Assembly: GCA_012103505.1 (NCBI GenBank)
Contig: WLWP01000001.1
Span: forward strand, 4,526,001-4,590,000
From: Pseudomonadales bacterium
Lineage (GTDB): Bacteria; Pseudomonadota; Gammaproteobacteria; Pseudomonadales; Azotimanducaceae
Reading direction: 5' to 3'
DNA length: 64,000 bases
Notes under the pieces: generated by a model
The model's input: only the letters and a program-made list of their open reading frames with translations
What the model was told of the DNA's origin: nothing
Databases searched by the model: none
Shown here: piece after piece, positions 42,247-48,640 of the stretch
Layout of the letters: the number at the start of each line of letters is the position of its first letter
Position numbering within the stretch: the first letter of the stretch is position 1
Position numbers and translations under genes: made by a program

Positions 42247-42438
42247 TTAGACTGCGGGTTCAACTTCTTCGGGATCGTCATTCCCGTGATCGAGATGCAG
42301 CAATCTGCGGGCTGCTTCGAAGTCGCCGTCAGATTTCCAAAGGGCAGCTTTGCAAGCCATCATTGTTGCTCCAGTCGCTTCGCGAAGCGCTTTGATCACC
42401 GCAGCTGACGGTGCGTGTGAGATGCTAAAGCTCCTCAA
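42247..42438 (-). CDS. Stand-alone EF-Ts-type UBA/TS-N domain protein, 63 aa
   Basis: The protein consists of little more than VIKALREATGATMMACKAAL plus KSDGDFEAARRLL, which matches the N-terminal TS-N domain of elongation factor Ts (L-R-E-x-T-G-A-x-M-M-x-C-K-x-A-L...G-D-x-E-x-A). The EF-Ts core and dimerisation domains are absent. The start may be TTG 42438, but GAGGAG (42431-42436) is then inside the gene; an ATC at 42423 would have ideal spacing. It follows merR on the same strand. Its role could be EF-Tu or ribosome binding; this is inference. Confidence 0.65.
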   Translation of the reverse strand: MRSFSISHAPSAAVIKALREATGATMMACKAALWKSDGDFEAARRLLHLDHGNDDPEEVEPAV

Positions 42439-42859
42439 CTGAAATTAGTTGTTGGACAAGTACCATCAGTTTGATTGAAGCGTTTCGATGATTGGACAAT
42501 CTGGGACATCGCCACCGGTACAACTGGTCGAGAGTGCGCTCAGAGTCTGTTCCATCTTTTGTAGGTCTGTGATTTTTTGCGCGTGTCTCGTTCAAGTGTT
42601 CATCAACAATATGCTTGACCCGGTCTCGGGTCACTTCTTGGCCATCGACTAACGAAAGTAGTTGGCGGGTATCCAGGGTAGAAAAACCGAGTTCGCGGCA
42701 CCGCCGGATAAAGCGAAGCCTATCGACCAGCACGTCTGAGTATTGACGATGACCGCCTGGCGTTCGATCCGGCGCAGGCATAAGTCCTTCTTTCTCGTAG
42801 TACCGTATGGTCTCGATATTGCAGCCGGTTTGCGCAGAAACTTTGCCAATTGTGAGCAT
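42425..42859 (-). CDS. MerR-family metal-responsive regulator, 3' part frameshifted
   Basis: ATG 42859 with AAGGTGATC before it. N-terminal MerR DNA-binding domain: MLTIGKVSAQTGCNIETIRY, YEKEGLMPAPDRTPGGHRQY, then the dimerisation helix to VDEHLNETRAK. After an A6 run (about 42560-42570) the frame gives unrelated sequence. In the neighbouring frame it reads ITDLQKMEQTLSALSTSC, then TGGDVPDCPIIETLQSN and a stop at 42466-42468, which is the metal-binding C-terminus with paired cysteines. So one extra A breaks it, or is a sequence error. It likely controls the divergent mer-like genes through the operator at 42882-42898. Confidence 0.82.
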   Translation of the reverse strand: MLTIGKVSAQTGCNIETIRYYEKEGLMPAPDRTPGGHRQYSDVLVDRLRFIRRCRELGFSTLDTRQLLSLVDGQEVTRDRVKHIVDEHLNETRAKNHRPTKDGTDSERTLDQLYRWRCPRLSNHRNASIKLMVLVQQLISVEEL

Positions 42860-42876
42860 GATCACCTTTTTTTCGC

Positions 42877-42907
42877 TTGAACCTGTAGTTACTACAGGAT
42901 ATAGGAT
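42877..42907 (+). promoter_or_regulatory. MerR-type promoter and operator
   Basis: -35 TTGAAC (42877-42882) and -10 TAGGAT (42902-42907) are separated by 19 bp, the overlong spacer typical of MerR-activated promoters. Between them is a perfect inverted repeat CCTGTAG-TTA-CTACAGG (42882-42898). The layout resembles the Cd/Pb-type operators of cadR and pbrR as I recall them. It faces the Cys-rich/MerP-like/MerT-like genes and lies 23 nt from the merR start, as expected for divergent control. Confidence 0.75.
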
Positions 42908-43000
42908 ACACCGCATAATGTAATTGACTAGGCAACCTGGCGCAGAAAAAGCCTCGGTGCAGAAAGAAGGCAGTCCGATAACCGGCTAACAGATAACCGT

Positions 43001-43327
43001 ATGAAGCGATATCAACAATTCAGGAGAGTACTGTTTCAGTTCGCGGTCTTAGTGTTCACGTTGAACACCGTGACGGCGGCAGGCGCATGTTGCTTTGCGA
43101 TAGACGATGAAGCTGTGGAATCGGTACCTTGCCATCAATCGGAAGACAACAGTGCGGCCGAGGCTGAAGATGATTGTTGTTTGGTCTGCATGACGGTGGT
43201 CTGTCCTGAAGAGGAGTCGATCACAGCCGTTGTCCCGGCGATGCAGATGCTGCCGATTGCAATCATCGTGTCCGCGACAAACAATCTCGATCCGCCGTAT
43301 CGGCCCCCTATTCACTACCTTTCGTAA
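43001..43327 (+). CDS. Cys-rich periplasmic protein, CopL/DUF2946-like
   Basis: 108 residues. A signal peptide (about 1-27) is followed by GACCFAIDDE, VPCHQSED, DDCCLVCMTVVCPEEES: seven or eight cysteines plus a His and many acidic residues, suitable for soft-metal binding in the periplasm. The C-terminal PPYRPPIHYLS resembles small metal-resistance proteins that end in an RPP-x-x-x-S type tail. First gene after the MerR promoter; a large inverted repeat covers its stop and the next gene's ribosome site. Confidence 0.68.
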   Translation: MKRYQQFRRVLFQFAVLVFTLNTVTAAGACCFAIDDEAVESVPCHQSEDNSAAEAEDDCCLVCMTVVCPEEESITAVVPAMQMLPIAIIVSATNNLDPPYRPPIHYLS

Positions 43328-43373
43328 TTTCCAGGACCCGGGAACCCGGGTACTACAATTAGATAACGAAAGG
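43318..43373 (+). promoter_or_regulatory. Intercistronic hairpin covering the ribosome site of the MerP-like gene
   Basis: CCTTTCGT (43318-43325) pairs perfectly with ACGAAAGG (43366-43373). AAAGG in the 3' arm is the Shine-Dalgarno of the ATG at 43381, and the 5' arm covers the end of the Cys-rich gene. The loop contains two CCCGGG palindromes. Ribosomes finishing the first gene would open the stem, allowing coupled translation. Confidence 0.5.
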
Positions 43374-43380
43374 TGAATCT

Positions 43381-43716
43381 ATGTGTATAAAGTCGAAAAT
43401 CGTGGCGCTCTTCATTGCGTTGATCACGACACCTGCCTGGGCAGAGGACTACGTGATCAACGTGAACGGAATAGTCTGTGAGTTCTGTTCATTTGGTGTT
43501 GCGAAGAAAGTCTCCAAGCTCTCATTTATCGATCAGTCGAAGTACAACAACGGAGTTAAGGTTGAGGTCGAGGATCAGATGGTCACGATCGCAGTAAGGC
43601 CAGATCAGTCTATTAATAAGGACGCGTTATTTGGCGCCATTGAATCCGGTGGCTACAACCCAGTTGACATATGGCGGCTCACTGCCGAAGGCGAGCGTGT
43701 TGAGTATCACCCGTGA
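43381..43716 (+). CDS. MerP-like periplasmic heavy-metal-binding protein
   Basis: 111 residues. Signal peptide ends at PAWA-ED; the mature part is an HMA-like ferredoxin fold: YVINVNGIVCEFCSFGVAKK, then VKVEVEDQMVTIAVRPDQ and FGAIESGGYNPVDI. The metal motif is G-I-V-C-E-F-C in place of the common G-M-T-C-x-x-C. It would bind a soft metal in the periplasm and hand it to the MerT-like protein. The stop overlaps the next GTG. Confidence 0.78.
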   Translation: MCIKSKIVALFIALITTPAWAEDYVINVNGIVCEFCSFGVAKKVSKLSFIDQSKYNNGVKVEVEDQMVTIAVRPDQSINKDALFGAIESGGYNPVDIWRLTAEGERVEYHP

Positions 43717-44363
43717 GGTGCTTGTTAGCGACATTGGCGGTGTTTGCGAGCGCTGGGGTGTTCGCACATCAGCCAATAATGGACATGGCACCACGGTGGT
43801 CGGGCGGATACGGCCTTCAGACTCGATTTGAACACTTTGATGACGAGACGGTAACGTGGCTCGAAGGTGTCTATACGTGGGACCGATCGGTACGAGCGAC
43901 CTTCAAGTTGCCTTACCAAGATGGTGAGATCGGCGATCTTATCCTGGGCGTTCCGCTTAAGAAGTATTCAAACGATGGCGCCAAGACCTCCAATTGGAGT
44001 GTGACCCCTTCCGTGCAATTGCCTACTGGCGACGACGGTGATTGGGACACGGGACTCAGTCTTGCCTATAGCTCAGAAACGCCTAGTTTCTATCAGTTGT
44101 ACGATTTGTATTCGTGGGGTGATCGTACTGGCCTAGATATCAATGCAGGGTTTGCATTCCCTGGGAAAGGTAGTGGCACGTTCGCGCTGTGGGATGTATC
44201 GATGCTGACTTCGCGAGACGGCGACCGTGTTCAAACTGGCCCCGTGTTTGTTCACTTTAGAAAGAACGTCATGTTCAGGGCTGAGTACAAAGCGCTGGTC
44301 TATGAGCGAGACAGCAATTGGTCCGGTGGCTTTTTTAATGTCGGGATTGGCATTGTCTACTAG
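43713..44363 (+). CDS. Outer-membrane beta-barrel protein in the metal cassette
   Basis: 216 residues from GTG 43713, overlapping the MerP-like stop (GTGA). A signal peptide ends near VFAHQ. The mature protein is rich in alternating strands (SGGYGLQTRFEHFDD, WSVTPSVQLPTGDDGDWDTG, FFNVGIGIVY) with a terminal Tyr, as in outer-membrane barrels of the transporter/porin type. Such a component is not part of the classic mer operon. It may let the metal or a ligand complex cross the outer membrane. Confidence 0.72.
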   Translation: MRCLLATLAVFASAGVFAHQPIMDMAPRWSGGYGLQTRFEHFDDETVTWLEGVYTWDRSVRATFKLPYQDGEIGDLILGVPLKKYSNDGAKTSNWSVTPSVQLPTGDDGDWDTGLSLAYSSETPSFYQLYDLYSWGDRTGLDINAGFAFPGKGSGTFALWDVSMLTSRDGDRVQTGPVFVHFRKNVMFRAEYKALVYERDSNWSGGFFNVGIGIVY

Positions 44364-44371
44364 GAGGATTC

Positions 44372-44749
44372 ATGGATAGAGCGCCCCGAACATGGAGCTG
44401 GCTGTTACTGTTTACAACTTCTGGCACTCTGGTCTGCTGTGCGATTCCGATTGCCTTGGTCACATTAGGTATGGGGGCTGCGGTCGCTTCGATGGCAGCT
44501 ACTGCACCTTGGCTTGTCACACTAAGCATGTATAAGGGTTGGGTCTTCGTTGCATCGGGTGGGATGATCGCGGTAGCTGCTTGGGTGGTCTATCGCCCAG
44601 GACGAGTGTGTCCGACCGACCCAGATCTTGCTGCCGCTTGTGAAAGAGCGGACAAGTGGAATCGTCGCTTTATTTGGTTCTCTGCAGCCCTGTGGGTTAT
44701 AGGCTTCTTTGCCGCTTTCGTCCTGCCGCGTTTGCAACCGGCGGGATAG
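44372..44749 (+). CDS. MerT-like inner-membrane metal transporter
   Basis: 125 residues with three hydrophobic segments. A vicinal Cys pair lies in the first helix (TSGTLVCCAIPIALVTLGMG), as in MerT, and a second pair in the loop after helix two (YRPGRVCPTDPDLAAACERA), matching MerT's second cysteine pair in position though not spacing. MerT moves Hg(II) from MerP to the cytoplasm. No MerA reductase follows, so the metal and its fate are open. The gene starts 8 nt after the barrel gene. Confidence 0.72.
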   Translation: MDRAPRTWSWLLLFTTSGTLVCCAIPIALVTLGMGAAVASMAATAPWLVTLSMYKGWVFVASGGMIAVAAWVVYRPGRVCPTDPDLAAACERADKWNRRFIWFSAALWVIGFFAAFVLPRLQPAG

Positions 44750-44847
44750 CAATGATTGAGAGCAGTACGGTCTAAAAAGCAGGCGAGTGCTATGAGACCT
44801 ACTTTATGCTGTGATATTGAGATCGGCGGTTTTAGAAGAGGGCAACC

Positions 44848-45318
44848 ATGGTGGTGAAGATAGAATCGATTGGTCATTGCGCCATTGCTGCCCAAGACAT
44901 TTCTACTATGGCGCAGTTCTATCAAGATGTGCTCGGTTTCCAAATTCTCGAAAGCGATCCCGATCACGGCGGAATATTTCTTAACCTCGAAGGGACGAGT
45001 CATACGATTGACCTCTTTCCCATGGGTGCATTAGGCACCAAACCTGGGAACGAAGGTACGCCGCTTGTCCACATTGCGTTCAAGGTGGGGAGTTATGCGG
45101 CGCTCTCAGAGGCGCATGCGACGCTAGTCGACCACGATGTAGAGGTGCAGGCTATGCTCGATCACACGAACCAACGTTCAGTTTATTTTGCGGACCCGGA
45201 AGGCAATCGACTAGAGATTTATTTCGAGAAAGCCGACTGGGCGGAGATTTTTGAACGCGGTCGAGGCGACGACGATCATGCGTTCTCGTTTGACGAACCG
45301 GCACCAGGTTGGGACTAG
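44848..45318 (+). CDS. VOC family (glyoxalase/dioxygenase) protein
   Basis: 156 residues, one VOC domain of two beta-alpha-beta-beta-beta modules: IGHCAIAAQDISTMAQFYQD, LVHIAFKVGSYAAL and FADPEGNRLEIYFE. His in the first, His in the second and Glu in the last strand can form the metal site. Substrate unknown. The tail GRGDDDHAFSFDEPAPG is acidic. Monocistronic; it converges on a membrane protein gene. Confidence 0.85.
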   Translation: MVVKIESIGHCAIAAQDISTMAQFYQDVLGFQILESDPDHGGIFLNLEGTSHTIDLFPMGALGTKPGNEGTPLVHIAFKVGSYAALSEAHATLVDHDVEVQAMLDHTNQRSVYFADPEGNRLEIYFEKADWAEIFERGRGDDDHAFSFDEPAPGWD

Positions 45319-45330
45319 ACCTGGGTGAAC

Positions 45331-45948
45331 TCAGTTATGGAACGCCTTAATGCGTGGTGACGCGAACGTGTACCAAGCAATGAAAAAAGACAACAAGCTG
45401 ATACTGATGCTGATGAGCCACTCAGCAACAGAATGATTCGAGTTCTGTACTAAAGACTGGACCATTTCGGTCACAAGCAGTAACGCGACTGCCACGAAAG
45501 CGCCGCTTACGCTAAATCGAGACCAGTTCTTTCTGAGCGTAATACCAACAAAACAGACCGTGGCGGGCAGCCATATCGCTAACAACGGCGGCAGCTCGCT
45601 TGCTCGATTGTATCCATCTAACAGGGTCAGAATGATCAGAATAAGACCGATGAAAGAGATCGCACCGAAAAAAATGGCTAGAAGAGTTAGAGAGACTGGC
45701 CATTTGTGCTCGAGTCCGGCGAGGTTCTCATCCGTCCGAACACTCAATTTGTAGCTAACCCAGAGAAATGTGTGCCCAAGAGCCCAAAAGACGAGGGCGA
45801 TTGGAACGAGCACAATCCCAGGAGGGTGCCCCTCCGACAATGCAAGCACAATGGTTGCAGATACCCCTATCAAGCCGATTAGGGCGTGCAATGAACGAAA
45901 AAGGGTGGTCTGGCGGCTGATGGCTTGACTCAAATTCGTGATGGACAA
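45331..45948 (-). CDS. Hypothetical six-helix membrane protein
   Basis: 205 residues with about six membrane helices: LHALIGLIGVSATIVLAL, IVLVPIALVFWALGHTFLWV, VSLTLLAIFFGAISFIGLIL, PLLAIWLPATVCFVGITL, SGAFVAVALLLVTEMVQSLV and ISISISLLSFFIAWYTF. I do not recognise a family and see no catalytic motif. It is divergent from the arsR-like gene by about 150 nt. Confidence 0.6.
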   Translation of the reverse strand: MSITNLSQAISRQTTLFRSLHALIGLIGVSATIVLALSEGHPPGIVLVPIALVFWALGHTFLWVSYKLSVRTDENLAGLEHKWPVSLTLLAIFFGAISFIGLILIILTLLDGYNRASELPPLLAIWLPATVCFVGITLRKNWSRFSVSGAFVAVALLLVTEMVQSLVQNSNHSVAEWLISISISLLSFFIAWYTFASPRIKAFHN

Positions 45949-46078
45949 CTATCTTACTTCGCCGTAGCAGCGGCTGTCTGAGACCTGATCTACGCGTCCC
46001 AAGGGCATTTATCAAAGGCACTTCTACGCTAGGCGCATCTATCCAATGTGCTTTTGAGGTTGTATTGAAAATCTATAT

Positions 46079-46102
46079 GTAATAATGTAATTACATGATT
46101 AC
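46079..46102. promoter_or_regulatory. Probable ArsR-family operator overlapping the start codon
   Basis: A 24-nt palindrome (11 of 12 positions paired) is centred at 46090/46091, with perfect core ATGTAATTACAT (46085-46096) and outer arms GTAAT (46079-46083) and ATTAC (46098-46102). The ATG of the ArsR-type gene (46095) is inside it, so the repressor would block its own transcription or start. Confidence 0.65.
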
Positions 46103-46442
46103 TAAAAATGATGAAGACGCGGTTTTCCAAGCGCTCGCCCATGTTGTTCGCCGGACGATCCTAGATCTTGTTCAAGAGAATCCCGGTCAGACGGTTGGTG
46201 AGCTTGCGAGCAAGTTCGATGTCAGCCGAATAGCCGTGATGAATCATCTGGCGGTTCTCGAATCAGCGGGTTTGATTGTCAGCGAGAAGGAAAAGCGATC
46301 ACGTCGCGTGTATCTAAACCCGATGCCAATCCAGCTCATCTATGACCGATGGACCGATCAGTATTCTGCGTACTGGTCGGACCGCGTCGCGTCGATCAAG
46401 TACAAGGCTGAACGTGCAGCCATTCAGGAGAAAAAACCATGA
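46095..46442 (+). CDS. ArsR-family transcriptional regulator
   Basis: 115 residues. Winged helix: FQALAHVVRRTILDLVQENP, TVGELASKFDVSRIAVMNHL and LIVSEKEKRSRRVYLNPMP. No cysteine metal site, as in the non-metal branch that pairs with AHSA1 proteins. The stop overlaps the next ATG (ATGA). Autoregulation through the palindrome at 46079-46102 is likely. Confidence 0.88.
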   Translation: MITKNDEDAVFQALAHVVRRTILDLVQENPGQTVGELASKFDVSRIAVMNHLAVLESAGLIVSEKEKRSRRVYLNPMPIQLIYDRWTDQYSAYWSDRVASIKYKAERAAIQEKKP

Positions 46443-47014
46443 GCGAGTCGAAACCCAGTGACAAGCGTATCTACCGCACGATCATTAACGCGCCTATCGA
46501 AAAAGTCTGGTCCGAACTTGTTAAAACAGATGAGGTGCTGCCATTCTTTTTTGGCGCCGTATGCGATTGTCCAGAATTTGAAGTGGGCGCGTCTTTTGCG
46601 ATGCGGTCAAAGAATGGTAAGTACACCAACGTCGTCGGTAAAGTGCTCGAGTTTTCTCCACCCTATAAATACTCGCACACCTTTAAGTTCACGGCTTATG
46701 ACGATGAGCCCTGCACAATTACGTATGAGCTCAAAGAGACCGAGCAGGGCGTTGAGTTTTCACTGACGACGGAAGATGCACCGAGTGGCAGCAAGACTGA
46801 AAAGTCGATGGATCAAGGCGGCGATTTCATCGTGCAAAACTTTAAATCGGTTGTGGAGAACGGCAAACCAACCTTTAGCGGTCGGTGTATTTTGCTGATG
46901 ATTGGTCTGACCGAGATGTTTTCGCCGCGCAGTAGCCGGAGCGAAAACTGGCCGCTGACGAGAGGAACGGAGTCCAATCAGGAATACAACGGCGAGGAGT
47001 CTAAGCATGGCTAA
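46439..47014 (+). CDS. SRPBCC (AHSA1-type) domain protein
   Basis: 191 residues. The START-like fold begins RIYRTIINAPIEKVWSELVK and continues KVLEFSPPYKYSHTFKF and VQNFKSVVENGKPTF. ArsR-AHSA1 gene pairs are common in bacteria; the AHSA1 partner may bind a hydrophobic ligand. The last 25 residues (after ENWPL) are polar and extend past the usual end, overlapping the following gene by 8 nt. Confidence 0.83.
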   Translation: MSESKPSDKRIYRTIINAPIEKVWSELVKTDEVLPFFFGAVCDCPEFEVGASFAMRSKNGKYTNVVGKVLEFSPPYKYSHTFKFTAYDDEPCTITYELKETEQGVEFSLTTEDAPSGSKTEKSMDQGGDFIVQNFKSVVENGKPTFSGRCILLMIGLTEMFSPRSSRSENWPLTRGTESNQEYNGEESKHG

Positions 47015-47561
47015 GTCACCAGAAGAGGCAAAACAGAGCATGGTCAATAACCTGCTTGAGAAAACTGGCAAGGATCTGCCCGCGTGGCTCCAGGTTGTGA
47101 CGACGACGAACGTCGAAAAACATGGTGAGATCGTTAAGTTTCTGAAGTCAGAGCACAGCGTGACGCACGGTTTTGCCAATCTTATCGCGCACGAGTTTCT
47201 AAGTGCCGCCACGGGTGAAACTGATTTGATGGATGCTCAATACGCAGGTGACAAAGCAAAGCTGCTGCCGGTCTATCAGCTAATTGTCCAAACCGCCGAG
47301 TCGTTTGGAAAGGACGTGATCGTTTCTCCAAAAAAGGCCAATGTGAGTCTAAGGAGATCAACTCAATTTGCGCTGATTCAGCCATCGACCAAAACCAGGG
47401 TCGATCTCGGTATCAAACTTCGAGATTTTCCACCTGAAGGCAGACTTGAAGCATCAGGGAGCTTCAATAGCATGGTCACCCATCGGGTACGTTTAAGCCA
47501 AGTCTCGGATATCGATCAAGAAGTAATCGACTGGTTAAAGCAGGCTTACGATCAGGCCTAA
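47007..47561 (+). CDS. DUF4287/DUF5655 protein
   Basis: 184 residues. DUF4287 at the N-terminus (NNLLEKTGKDLPAWLQVV, HSVTHGFANLIAHEFL) and DUF5655 at the C-terminus (KDVIVSPKKANVSLRRSTQF, VDLGIKLRDFPPEGRL). Both are small domains of unknown function often found beside ArsR/AHSA1 genes. The start overlaps the AHSA1 gene by 8 nt, so the three are one operon. Confidence 0.85.
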   Translation: MAKSPEEAKQSMVNNLLEKTGKDLPAWLQVVTTTNVEKHGEIVKFLKSEHSVTHGFANLIAHEFLSAATGETDLMDAQYAGDKAKLLPVYQLIVQTAESFGKDVIVSPKKANVSLRRSTQFALIQPSTKTRVDLGIKLRDFPPEGRLEASGSFNSMVTHRVRLSQVSDIDQEVIDWLKQAYDQA

Positions 47562-47608
47562 CAACTGATTCAAGAGGGAATTCGGCTGCTGCTGTGAGCG
47601 AAGTAAGA

Positions 47609-48061
47609 TCATGGATTTTTTTGTTGAACTAAGCCCTTTATGTCGTTGAGCGAATCGAGCAATCCCGTCATAGCCGAGAGACCAAGCGAGGAGCGCATTT
47701 CATCGTGTACCTCGCCCCACAGAACTTCTGCCTGTTTGAGCTTTTGTTTTCCCGTTCTTGTGAGTTGAAACAGACGGACACGTGCATCTTCTGATGGCAC
47801 TCGCTCGACCAATCCCCGCTCGCGAAGTGTCCTGACTTCACGGCTCATCGTGCTCTGTTCAACCTGGCAAACCTTTTGCAACTCTGAGATTTTTAGGCGT
47901 CCTCGACCAGATAGAACGCTGAGAATCGTGAACTGACCGTTTGTTAAATTCGCCTCCGCCATCTTGGTGTCATACAACGCGGTCACCGCGCGTGCAGCGG
48001 AGCGCATCGCGAAGCACACACAATCACTCGGAGTGTAGTTTCGCTTTGTTGCTGAAGGCAT
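47609..48061 (-). CDS. MarR-family transcriptional regulator
   Basis: 150 residues from ATG 48061 (MPSATKRNY), preferred over an upstream in-frame ATG at 48106. Winged helix: NGQFTILSVLSGRGRLKISE, VCQVEQSTMSREVRTLRERG and VPSEDARVRLFQLTRTG. The N-terminal CVCFAMRSAARAV has two cysteines that could sense oxidants. It is divergent from the 156-residue hypothetical gene, which it probably regulates. Confidence 0.87.
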   Translation of the reverse strand: MPSATKRNYTPSDCVCFAMRSAARAVTALYDTKMAEANLTNGQFTILSVLSGRGRLKISELQKVCQVEQSTMSREVRTLRERGLVERVPSEDARVRLFQLTRTGKQKLKQAEVLWGEVHDEMRSSLGLSAMTGLLDSLNDIKGLVQQKNP

Positions 48062-48090
48062 GAATCTTCCTCTTGTGTTATTCCGAATTA

Positions 48091-48110
48091 ATGCATCATA
48101 ATACATGCAT
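48091..48110. promoter_or_regulatory. Possible MarR operator
   Basis: ATGCAT at 48091-48096 and again at 48105-48110, each itself palindromic, form an inverted repeat with 8 nt between, in a very AT-rich 69-nt divergent region between the MarR gene and its neighbour. Position and symmetry suit a MarR dimer. No other evidence. Confidence 0.35.
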
Positions 48111-48130
48111 ATACATATATATGAGAACTT

Positions 48131-48601
48131 ATGAAATCCTACATAGCGTACCCCATAGCGTTCTTGGGAGTCATATTGGCAGTGGTTCTAGGGGCGAGGT
48201 TTGCCGATGGACCCATCGGGCCTTTCCCTGGTGGATCGTTGAAGACTGGCGAACGCATAGGCGTTGGGGCGTTTCGCCCACCGCTAGTACGAAATGGGCG
48301 ATGGGAACTTGAGATCGATGGTCGATCTAGAGCAGTGGCGATGTTTCTCATAGATGGCGGGCTGTTCGCAATGCGACCGTCTATCGCGACACCTTTTGGA
48401 TGGTCGCAAGCCGCGCAACGGAAGCACTCGGCTAGTGTCAGGATTGATAACAGCTTGTTTGACGTGTCTGTACAGAGAGTGGTTGCGGGAGATGTCCGGC
48501 TCCCTAAAATCCGACAAGTTTTTGAGGAGAACCTTGCCGTCTCGGGAGTAGGCACTGATCCCGGAACGTGGTTTTTCGAACTAGTCCCTGTGATGAACTA
48601 A
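48131..48601 (+). CDS. Hypothetical exported or membrane-anchored protein, 156 aa
   Basis: An N-terminal hydrophobic segment (YIAYPIAFLGVILAVVLGA) is followed by a soluble beta-rich part (VGAFRPPLVRNGRWELEIDG, SASVRIDNSLFDVSVQRVV, GTWFFELVPVMN). No family recognised. It is divergent from marR, suggesting MarR control, and its end converges on the nitronate monooxygenase gene. Confidence 0.62.
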   Translation: MKSYIAYPIAFLGVILAVVLGARFADGPIGPFPGGSLKTGERIGVGAFRPPLVRNGRWELEIDGRSRAVAMFLIDGGLFAMRPSIATPFGWSQAAQRKHSASVRIDNSLFDVSVQRVVAGDVRLPKIRQVFEENLAVSGVGTDPGTWFFELVPVMN

Positions 48602-48640
48602 GCGTTTTCGCAGTTTCTCCAATGACGTCCTGATCAACGT

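Noticed and set aside
42425..42480. Long MerR C-terminus as a real domain
   Set aside because: It has no homology while the other frame gives the known Cys-containing MerR tail, so the read tail is a frameshift product.
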